DNA of 64,000 nucleotides from Occultella aeris (GTDB lineage Bacteria > Actinomycetota > Actinomycetes > Actinomycetales > Beutenbergiaceae), in the NCBI RefSeq assembly GCF_902703175.1, contig NZ_CACRYJ010000053.1, positions 62,001-126,000 of the forward strand. The letters are read 5' to 3'. How positions within the stretch are numbered: the stretch's first letter is position 1; the number at the start of each line of letters is the position of its first letter. Both the position numbers and the translations under genes were made by a program. Of the stretch, positions 58,688 to 64,000 are shown in pieces. The notes below the pieces were generated by a model that was not told the origin of the DNA, did not search any database, and saw nothing but the letters and a program-made list of their open reading frames with translations.

Positions 58688-59116
58688 TCGGCGCAGCAGC
58701 GCCCGGAACTCGGCGTCGTGGGCGTCCACGGGCTCAGCATCGTCGCCGGTCGCGACGAAGAACGCCAGGAACGTGCTCGACGGCTCGGCGTCGGTGAGCA
58801 GCTCGCGCCAGGACCACAGGTTCGGGTGGTCCACGTGCGTGGCCGCCTCCGCAGGGGCGAGCAGCACGGCCGCGGCGGCCAACTGCTCCCGGGTCAGCGG
58901 GTAGGTGCCGGTGCGGTCGGTGTAGCCGCACACCGAGGCCAGCACGACCGCGGGCAGCCGGTGCGAGCTCCCCACGGCGTTCACGGCGCCGAACGTCAGC
59001 GTTCCGGAGTCCACGCGCGCGATCCCGTAGGACGCCGGAGCCACGTACCCCGGGATGGTGGCGGCGAGATCGCGGCGCGCCGCAGCCAGTTCGGAGTCCG
59101 TGCGCCACGCCTGCAT
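58673..59116 (-). CDS. conserved hypothetical protein
   Basis: A 147-residue soluble protein that I cannot assign. It begins MQAWRTDSELAAARRDLAAT and contains ASYGIARVDSGTLTFGAVNA, RLPAVVLASVCGYTDRTGTY, REQLAAAAVLLAPAEAATHV, WSWRELLTDAEPSSTFLAFF and ends with AEFRALLRRSAG. The mixture of strands and helices suggests an alpha/beta domain. The ATG at 59116 has GGGAG 6 nt upstream; an in-frame start at 59176 would add 20 residues (VVAPYIIVTSHPARRERE). No signal peptide or membrane segment is present. It is convergent with the NUDIX gene, and the two genes' 3' ends overlap. Confidence 0.6.
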   Translation of the reverse strand: MQAWRTDSELAAARRDLAATIPGYVAPASYGIARVDSGTLTFGAVNAVGSSHRLPAVVLASVCGYTDRTGTYPLTREQLAAAAVLLAPAEAATHVDHPNLWSWRELLTDAEPSSTFLAFFVATGDDAEPVDAHDAEFRALLRRSAGA

Positions 59117-59231
59117 GTAGGGCTCCCGTTCACGACGAGCCGGATGGGACGTCACGATTATGTACGGCGCGACCACGACCGGTCATCTACGTCCCATCGG
59201 CCGGACCGAGGCCGGGCCGCCCCGGCGCCGG

Positions 59232-60062
59232 TCAGGCCGGCACGGTCAGGTCCACGACCACGGGGAAGTGGTCGCTCGGGATCACCGCGGCAGCGGGCCG
59301 GAGGGTCTCGTGGGCGTGCACGGTGATGCCGCCCCGGACGAACACATGGTCGATCCGGGCGTTCGCGTCCGCCAGCGCCGTACCGGGGGTCCAGTCGTGG
59401 AACGTGCCCGCCGGACCGGCAGGCCGGGTCCGCGAGGTGGCGTGGGCCTCCTCCCAGCCCGCCCGCCGGGTGTCGGTCAGCGTCGTGGACCCGGGACCGG
59501 CATTGAAGTCGCCGAGCAGGACCTGGGCCTGGCCAGGTGCTCGGGCCGCGGTCTTGGCCCGATCGTGCACGACGGCGAGCTGGCGCCTGCGGAGCGTCTC
59601 GTCCAGGTGGTCGAGGTGGACGTTCCAGACGTGCAGTCCGCGGCCGGACGCCGGCGCGTCGGGCGGCCGCACGTGCGCCCAGGTGCAGATCCGGGGTAGC
59701 GCACCGTCGGTGTATCTGCTCGGCACCTCGGGCGTGGCCGAGAGCCAGAACGTGCCCGCGTCCAGGACGGTCAGGTCCGAACGGACCAGTAGCGGGGCGG
59801 CCTCACCGGCCCGTGCGCCGTCGTCGCGGCCGACGCCGAGCACGCTGTAGTCGGGCAGATCCGCGGCCAGGTCGTCGCGCTGCCCGGCGAGTACCTCCTG
59901 CAGGGCGACCACACCGGCGCCCGAGTCCCTGATCACCCCGGCGACGGCGGCGCGACGCCCCGCCCATGCGGCCCGCGGATCGGCCACGTCGTCGAACTTG
60001 ATGTTGAAGGTCATGATCCGCAGCGGTACCGGCGCAGCGGCGGACGCAGGTTCGTCGAGCAT
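59232..60062 (-). CDS. endonuclease/exonuclease/phosphatase family protein
   Basis: A 276-residue EEP-fold metal-dependent phosphodiesterase. The Mg-binding residues are in IMTFNIKFDD (Asn) and VVALQEVLAG (Glu). The catalytic motifs are VHLDHLDETLRRRQ (His), LLGDFNAGPGSTTL (Asp/Asn), RIDHVFVRGG (Asp) and IPSDHFPVVVDLTV (Asp/His). There is no signal peptide. The superfamily includes DNase I, sphingomyelinase, inositol phosphatases and RNA deadenylases, and the substrate is not predictable. The ATG at 60062 is supported by TACGCT 7 nt upstream; the reading frame stays open for another 1.3 kb upstream, but that part is antisense to the ligase gene and is rejected. Confidence 0.9.
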   Translation of the reverse strand: MLDEPASAAAPVPLRIMTFNIKFDDVADPRAAWAGRRAAVAGVIRDSGAGVVALQEVLAGQRDDLAADLPDYSVLGVGRDDGARAGEAAPLLVRSDLTVLDAGTFWLSATPEVPSRYTDGALPRICTWAHVRPPDAPASGRGLHVWNVHLDHLDETLRRRQLAVVHDRAKTAARAPGQAQVLLGDFNAGPGSTTLTDTRRAGWEEAHATSRTRPAGPAGTFHDWTPGTALADANARIDHVFVRGGITVHAHETLRPAAAVIPSDHFPVVVDLTVPA

Positions 60063-60069
60063 GGACACG

Positions 60070-60075
60070 AGCGTA
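60070..60075 (-). promoter_or_regulatory. leaderless-type -10 element of the EEP-family gene
   Basis: TACGCT on the minus strand, 7 nt from the ATG at 60062. It faces away from the -10 of the ligase gene across a 72-bp region. Confidence 0.45.
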
Positions 60076-60122
60076 GGTGCACGCCTTGCTCCCGCTCCCC
60101 CACGGTTGTCGGTGTCACGCGC

Positions 60123-60128
60123 CACAAT
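60123..60128 (+). promoter_or_regulatory. leaderless-type -10 element of the ligase gene
   Basis: CACAAT, a weaker match to TANNNT, is exactly 6 nt from the ATG at 60135. Confidence 0.35.
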
Positions 60129-60134
60129 GGGTTG

Positions 60135-61676
60135 ATGCGACTCGCGGAGGTGGTGGCCACGTCGGCCGTGGTGGCCTCGACCCGGTCCCGGAAGGCAAAG
60201 GTGGCCGCCCTGGCGCAGGCCCTGGAGCGCGCCGAGCCGGAGGAGATCGAGACGGTGACGGCGTACCTGTCCGGAGCTCTGCGGCAGCGACGCGTCGGCG
60301 TCGGGTGGCGCTCCCTGACGGAACTGCCGGCGCCGGCCGGGTCTCCGTCGCTCGGCGTCTCCGAGGTGCACGAGGGCCTCGATGCGATCTCCCGCTTCGC
60401 TGGGGCCGGGTCCCAGGCGGCGCGGTCCGCGGCCGTCGCCGAGTTGTTCGGGCAGGCGACGGCGGAGGAACAGTCGTGGCTGCGTGGCGCCATCACGGGC
60501 GAGTTGCGCCAGGGCGCCTCCGACGCACTCGTACAGGACGCCGTGGCGGCCGCGGCCGGGGTGCCGGTGGCGCAGGTACGCCGGGCGGCGATGTTCGCAG
60601 GGGCCACGCTGCCGGTTGCCGTCGCGGCTCTGACCGGCGGGACGGCAGCGCTCGCGGAGTTCCGGCTCCAGGTGGGCCGGCCGGTGCTGCCGATGCTCGC
60701 CTCCAGCGCACCGGACCTCGACGGGGCGTGGCAGAAGCTCGGCGGCGATGCGGCCCCGCTCGCGGTGGACCACAAGCTCGACGGGATACGGATCCAGGCG
60801 CACAAGGACGGCGACCGGGTGCTGCTCGTGACCCGCTCCCTCGAGGACATCACCGACCGGCTGCCGGACGTGGTCGCGGTGGTCCGGGCGCTGCCGGCCG
60901 AGCGCGTCGTGCTCGACGGCGAGGCCCTCGCCCTGGGCCCGGACGGCCGGCCCCGGCCGTTCCAGGAGACGGCGTCGCTCACCTCGACGGGCACCGCCGG
61001 CGCGGCCGCGGTAGCCCGCGCTGGTGCGATCACGCCCTACTTCTTCGACCTCCTCCTGCGCGACGACACCGATCTCCTCGACGCGCCCGCCTCCGAGCGG
61101 TGGCGCCACCTGGAGGAGCTGGTGCCGGCCGCACAGCGGGTGCCGCGGCTGCTGACCGACGACGCCGACGCCGCCCGGGACTTCCTCGCCGGCGCCATCG
61201 CGGCAGGGCAGGAGGGCGTCGTCGTGAAGTCCACCGACGCCCCGTATGCCGCAGGCCGGCGCGGCTCGGCATGGGTGAAGGTGAAGCCGGTACACACCCT
61301 CGACCTCGTGGTACTCGCCGTCGAGCGCGGCAGTGGACGACGCCGTGGCTGGCTCTCGAACATCCACCTCGGCGCCCGTGATCCCGAGACCGGCAGTTTT
61401 GTCATGCTCGGCAAGACGTTCAAGGGGATGACCGACGAGATGCTCGCCTGGCAGACCGCCCGGTTCGAGGAACTGGCGACCGAACGCGACGACTGGGTGG
61501 TGCGCGTGCGCCCGGAGCAGGTGGTCGAGATCGCGTTCGACGGCATCCAGACGTCGTCGCGCTATCCGGGCGGCGTCGCCCTCCGATTCGCGCGCGTGCT
61601 CAGGTACCGCGACGACAAGACGGCCGGCGAGGCGGACACCATCGACACCGTCCGCTCATTTCTCGCCACGGGCTAG
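60135..61676 (+). CDS. ATP-dependent DNA ligase (LigB-like)
   Basis: A 513-residue ATP-dependent DNA ligase. Residues 1-190 are an N-terminal helical DNA-binding domain (SRKAKVAALAQALERAEPEE). The nucleotidyltransferase core has AVDHKLDGIRIQAHKDGDRV with the KxDG adenylated lysine, VVLDGEALALG (motif III), ITPYFFDLLLRDDTDLLDAP (motif IIIa), EGVVVKSTDAPY (motif IV) and WVKVKPVHTLDLVV (motif V). The C-terminal OB domain ends with SRYPGGVALRFARVLRYRDD. Length and N-terminal domain match mycobacterial LigB (about 507 residues), not LigC or the LigD ligase domain. There are no Ku or LigD genes nearby, so a role in end joining is not implied. Confidence 0.93.
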   Translation: MRLAEVVATSAVVASTRSRKAKVAALAQALERAEPEEIETVTAYLSGALRQRRVGVGWRSLTELPAPAGSPSLGVSEVHEGLDAISRFAGAGSQAARSAAVAELFGQATAEEQSWLRGAITGELRQGASDALVQDAVAAAAGVPVAQVRRAAMFAGATLPVAVAALTGGTAALAEFRLQVGRPVLPMLASSAPDLDGAWQKLGGDAAPLAVDHKLDGIRIQAHKDGDRVLLVTRSLEDITDRLPDVVAVVRALPAERVVLDGEALALGPDGRPRPFQETASLTSTGTAGAAAVARAGAITPYFFDLLLRDDTDLLDAPASERWRHLEELVPAAQRVPRLLTDDADAARDFLAGAIAAGQEGVVVKSTDAPYAAGRRGSAWVKVKPVHTLDLVVLAVERGSGRRRGWLSNIHLGARDPETGSFVMLGKTFKGMTDEMLAWQTARFEELATERDDWVVRVRPEQVVEIAFDGIQTSSRYPGGVALRFARVLRYRDDKTAGEADTIDTVRSFLATG

Positions 61677-61695
61677 TGCGCCCCACCTCCTGACG

Positions 61696-62136
61696 TCAGA
61701 TTCGTCGAGGTCCGGGGCCATCCTCTCCGAGCGCGTCCTCGGGGTTGAGGAGGCGGCACGCCTTGAGGGAGACGCAGCCGCATCCGATGCATCCGGTCAG
61801 TTCGCGTTGCAAGTGGTCGAGCTGGGTCCGTCGCAGCTCGAGCTCGGTGTGCCACAGCTTCGCCACCCGCCGCCAGTCACGCAGGGACGGGGAATGATCC
61901 AGCGGGAGGCTCGTGAAGACCTCTTGCACGTCACTCAGCGGAATGCCGAGCCGCTTCGCGACGACGATCAGTGAGATCCGTCGCAGCATGTGGCGTCGAT
62001 ACCGGCGCTGGTTGCCCGCGGTGCGCGTAGAGGCGATCAGGCCAAGCTGCTCGTAGAAGTGCAGCGCCGACACTGGGACGCCGGTGCGATGCGAGACCTC
62101 GCCGATGGCGAGGAGATCGTCGGGTTCCAGCGCCAT
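61696..62136 (-). CDS. soxR: redox-sensitive transcriptional activator SoxR
   Basis: A 146-residue MerR-family protein. The N-terminal MerR domain (IGEVSHRTGVPVSALHFYEQ, NQRRYRRHMLRRISLIVVAK) is followed by the coiled-coil dimerisation helix and the cluster motif CIGCGCVSLKAC, matching the CxxCxCx5C of SoxR [2Fe-2S] proteins. The ending LLNPEDALGEDGPGPR is usual for actinobacterial SoxR. The ATG at 62136 has AAGGAGA about 6 nt upstream. The promoter between it and the MFS gene carries a near-perfect SoxR box. No SoxS is present, as in Streptomyces, where SoxR responds to redox-active compounds and directly activates oxidoreductase and transporter genes. Confidence 0.95.
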   Translation of the reverse strand: MALEPDDLLAIGEVSHRTGVPVSALHFYEQLGLIASTRTAGNQRRYRRHMLRRISLIVVAKRLGIPLSDVQEVFTSLPLDHSPSLRDWRRVAKLWHTELELRRTQLDHLQRELTGCIGCGCVSLKACRLLNPEDALGEDGPGPRRI

Positions 62137-62147
62137 CGTTTCTCTCC

Positions 62148-62178
62148 TTGACCTCAAGTTCACCTGAGGTATTAGCGT
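62148..62178 (+). promoter_or_regulatory. SoxR-activated promoter
   Basis: -35 TTGACC (62148-62153), a 19-bp spacer and -10 TAGCGT (62173-62178). The 19-bp spacer is the mark of MerR-family activation. The spacer region holds CCTCAAGTT-CACCTGAGG (62152-62169), which matches the SoxR box CCTCAAGTT-AACTTGAGG in 16 of 18 bases. Transcription runs toward the MFS gene at 62257; soxR is divergent and may be autoregulated. Confidence 0.85.
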
Positions 62179-62256
62179 GCCATCAGGACGCTCGCAGAGG
62201 CGTCCGAGACACACTTCGTCCGCCCGACTCCACCCACGCGCGAAGGACATCGCTGA

Positions 62257-63672
62257 ATGACGCAGGACCAGCAGGTCACGGATCCCACCGGTACATGGCG
62301 CGAGCTACTCGGCCGGCAGTACGCACCCATCGCAGCCGTTCTCGCCGGCGGTGTGCTGCTGGAGGCGAGCAACGTCTACCTCACCACGAGCCTCCTCCCT
62401 ACGATCGTCGGTGAGATCGGCGGCGCGGAGTTCTACGCGTGGACGATGACGGTATTCCTGCTGGCTTCCGTGGTCAGCTCGATGCTGGTGAGCAGGATCC
62501 TCACTCAGCAAGGGGCCGTGCGGGCGTACCTCCTCGCCCTCGGCCTCTTCGCGCTCGGATCCCTACTGTGCGCGGGCAGCCCGTGGATGTCGGCACTGCT
62601 TGCTGGGCGTGCCGTGCAGGGGCTCGGCGGCGGTCTGCTCGCGGGCCTCGGCTATGCGCTCATCCAGCGAGCGCTGCCCGAACGGCTCTGGGCACGTGCC
62701 GCTGCGCTGGTGTCGGCGATGTGGGGGGTCGGCAACATCGTCGGGCCCGTCGTGGGAGGCGTGTTCGGACAGCTCGACGCCTGGCGCGCCGCATTCGTCG
62801 TGCTGGCGGTCGTGGCCGTTGTCATCTGCGTGCTCGTCGTTCGATCGATGCCGCGAACCTCTCGAGGTCGCCCAACCGAGCCGGTGCCGTGGGCGTCCTT
62901 GCTCCTGCTGACGGGTGGCGTCGCCGCGGTGAGCGTGGCGAGTGTCGTCCCGACGGGTCTCGCCACCGCGGTGGCACTGCTCGTCGGCGTCGGGCTCGGT
63001 GCGCGGTTCATCCGCCATGAGCGGCGCAGCGGCAGGGGCATCCTGCCGAAGGTCACGTTCGCGCGGGCGTCCTCGCTTCGCTGGGTCTACCTGACGGTCG
63101 CGGTTCTGGCCTTCGGAATCGGCACCGAGGCATTCATCCCGCTGTTCGGTCAGGAGATCGGAGCGCTGAGCCCGTTCGTGGCCGGACTGCTCGGAGCAGC
63201 ATTGTCGCTGGGATGGTCCGTCACTCAGATGTTCGCTGCGAATGTGACGGGAGACAGGGCCCGTCGCAGGCTCATCGTGGCGGGACCGCTGGTGGTGGCA
63301 GCGGGCCTCACGGCATACGGACTGCTTCAGCAGGATGGCCCATCGGGCACGGTCATCGCCGCGTGGTTCCTCACCCTGTTCGCAGCGGGAGCCGGGATCG
63401 GGCTCGGATTCCCGCACCTGACCGTCGCAGCCCTCGGCAGCACCGACGGCGAGGAAGAGGGAGCGAAGGCGGCCGCCGCGGTCAACACGGTCTTCATCAT
63501 CGCGAGCGCCTTCAGCGCCGCGCTCGCCGGAGTGGTGGTGAACGTCGCCGCACCTGACCTCGTCCGCTCAGCGCAACTGCTGATGCTCGTCTTCGCGGGC
63601 ATCTCCGTTCTCGGCGTGATCGCCGCAGGCAGAGCCGCTTCGGGCGTCGGCCGTCGAGCTGCCGCAAACTGA
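62257..63672 (+). CDS. MFS transporter, SoxR-controlled
   Basis: A 471-residue major facilitator with 12-14 predicted helices. It has the DHA2-type features YLTTSLLPTIVGEIGGAEFY after helix 1, QGLGGGLLAGLGYALIQRAL (motif around helix 4/5) and VGNIVGPVVGGVFGQLDAWR (antiporter motif C). Later helices include LLVGVGLGARFIRHERRSGR, VAGLLGAALSLGWSVTQMFA and FLTLFAAGAGIGLGFPHLTV. The ATG at 62257 has GAAGGA 9 nt upstream. It is the first gene downstream of the SoxR promoter, so it is probably induced by redox-cycling compounds and exports them or related metabolites (inference). The oxidoreductase gene 14 bp further on is in the same transcript. Confidence 0.9.
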   Translation: MTQDQQVTDPTGTWRELLGRQYAPIAAVLAGGVLLEASNVYLTTSLLPTIVGEIGGAEFYAWTMTVFLLASVVSSMLVSRILTQQGAVRAYLLALGLFALGSLLCAGSPWMSALLAGRAVQGLGGGLLAGLGYALIQRALPERLWARAAALVSAMWGVGNIVGPVVGGVFGQLDAWRAAFVVLAVVAVVICVLVVRSMPRTSRGRPTEPVPWASLLLLTGGVAAVSVASVVPTGLATAVALLVGVGLGARFIRHERRSGRGILPKVTFARASSLRWVYLTVAVLAFGIGTEAFIPLFGQEIGALSPFVAGLLGAALSLGWSVTQMFAANVTGDRARRRLIVAGPLVVAAGLTAYGLLQQDGPSGTVIAAWFLTLFAAGAGIGLGFPHLTVAALGSTDGEEEGAKAAAAVNTVFIIASAFSAALAGVVVNVAAPDLVRSAQLLMLVFAGISVLGVIAAGRAASGVGRRAAAN

Positions 63673-63686
63673 ACGAAAGGAAGATC

Positions 63687-64000
63687 ATGACCACGAACAG
63701 CCAGGTCACCGTGCTCGGTCTCGGTGAGATGGGGTCGGCGCTCGCGAGAACCCTCGTAGACCGCGGATATCGCACGACAGTCTGGAACCGCACCGCGACC
63801 AAGGCCGCGCCACTGGCCGCGACCGGTGCAGGCGTCGCCGCCACGGCGGTGGAAGCCGTGGCAGCGAGCCCGCTCGTCATCGTCTGCCTCCTCGACAGCG
63901 CGGCGGTGGACGCAGTCCTCCCCAGGATCGAGTCGTCCGTATCGGGCAAAGTCCTGGTGAATGTGACCAGTGGTTCTCCTGTCCAGGCGAGAGCGAACGC
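63687..64000 (+). CDS. NAD(P)-binding oxidoreductase, 6-phosphogluconate dehydrogenase/imine reductase-like, N-terminal part
   Basis: The first 104 residues of a protein that runs past the window end. It starts VTVLGLGEMGSALARTLVDR, the Rossmann motif GLGxMGxxxA, followed by TTVWNRTATKAAPLAA, whose arginine suggests NADPH, and VIVCLLDSAAVDAVL, VLVNVTSGSPVQARA. These are features of the beta-hydroxyacid dehydrogenase family and of imine reductases, in which the LVNVTSG region forms part of the active site. The ATG is preceded by GGAAG. It is in a transcript with the MFS gene under the SoxR promoter; SoxR regulons of actinomycetes include such oxidoreductases. The C-terminal domain and catalytic residue are outside the window. 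Confidence 0.85.
   Translation, partial: MTTNSQVTVLGLGEMGSALARTLVDRGYRTTVWNRTATKAAPLAATGAGVAATAVEAVAASPLVIVCLLDSAAVDAVLPRIESSVSGKVLVNVTSGSPVQARAN

Noticed and set aside
60063-61367. Long minus-strand extension of the EEP-family frame across the ligase gene
   Set aside because: The frame is open but is antisense to a well-supported DNA ligase and encodes an Arg/Gly/His-rich composition typical of shadow frames in GC-rich DNA. The leaderless ATG at 60062 gives the normal family length.
61690-61699. Palindrome CTGACGTCAG at the ligase/soxR junction
   Set aside because: It has no loop or stem long enough to be a terminator, overlaps the soxR stop and is likely coincidental.

Overview
The window is high-GC (about 70% by eye), gene-dense DNA with short intergenic gaps, many GTG starts, 4-nt ATGA/GTGA start-stop overlaps and TANNNT -10 boxes placed 6-7 nt upstream of start codons. 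These features, together with an IclR-family gene divergent from leuCD, a Pls/PosA-type synthetase, a LigB-like ATP-dependent ligase and SoxR without SoxS, point to an actinobacterial chromosome, probably a Micrococcales member of the Beutenbergia/Georgenia/Cellulomonas type. The species cannot be named from the sequence alone. I see no prophage, transposase, CRISPR array or rRNA.

Layout: 0-6.7 kb holds the end of an unknown secreted-type protein, a two-gene membrane protein/HTH module with a dyad operator, ddl, a PLP transsulfuration-type enzyme, an AMIN-like lipoprotein, a membrane-anchored subtilase, a PlsC acyltransferase and a YjbR-like protein. From 6.7 to 26.7 kb there are three separate sensor-kinase/response-regulator/ABC-2 transporter modules, interleaved with murA, leuCD with its IclR regulator, a lipoprotein PBP, and tRNA-Glu and tRNA-Gln. 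Each module has a TGAN-N4-GTCA-like dyad in its control region. From 26.7 to 36 kb come an SDR/SDR/carboxymuconolactone-decarboxylase operon, acylphosphatase, a second YjbR-like protein, a heterodimeric ABC exporter, a MarR/MFS pair and a WYL regulator with two small unknown genes. From 36 to 45 kb are gltX, a HAD hydrolase, an FAA-family hydrolase, a methyltransferase, an acyltransferase-like membrane protein with a Pro/Gln-rich tail coupled to a conserved gene of unclear function, two tandem hairpin repeats, a nitroreductase and tag.

From 45.2 to 58.3 kb lies the most distinctive region: a 1298-residue Pls/PosA-type synthetase (adenylation, carrier, then membrane segments with three left-handed beta-helix-like domains), an overlapping M1-type metallopeptidase, and, 102 bp on, a coupled permease-permease-ATPase-ATPase FtsX/MacB-type ABC operon. 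The synthetase start overlaps the stop of a leaderless 7-codon mini-ORF, and an identical arrangement (7 codons, 20 nt, NTGA overlap) precedes the ABC ATPase at 14.7 kb. From 58.3 to 64 kb are a NUDIX hydrolase, an unknown protein, an EEP-family phosphodiesterase/nuclease, an ATP-dependent DNA ligase, and soxR facing an MFS exporter and an NAD(P)-binding oxidoreductase across a SoxR-type promoter with a 19-bp spacer.

Functional themes are cell-envelope upkeep (Ddl, MurA, PBP, PlsC, FtsX-type transporters), envelope or drug sensing with export (three two-component/ABC modules, MarR/MFS, SoxR/MFS), core metabolism (LeuCD, GltX) and DNA repair (Tag, ligase). All functions are read from sequence motifs; no database search was run.
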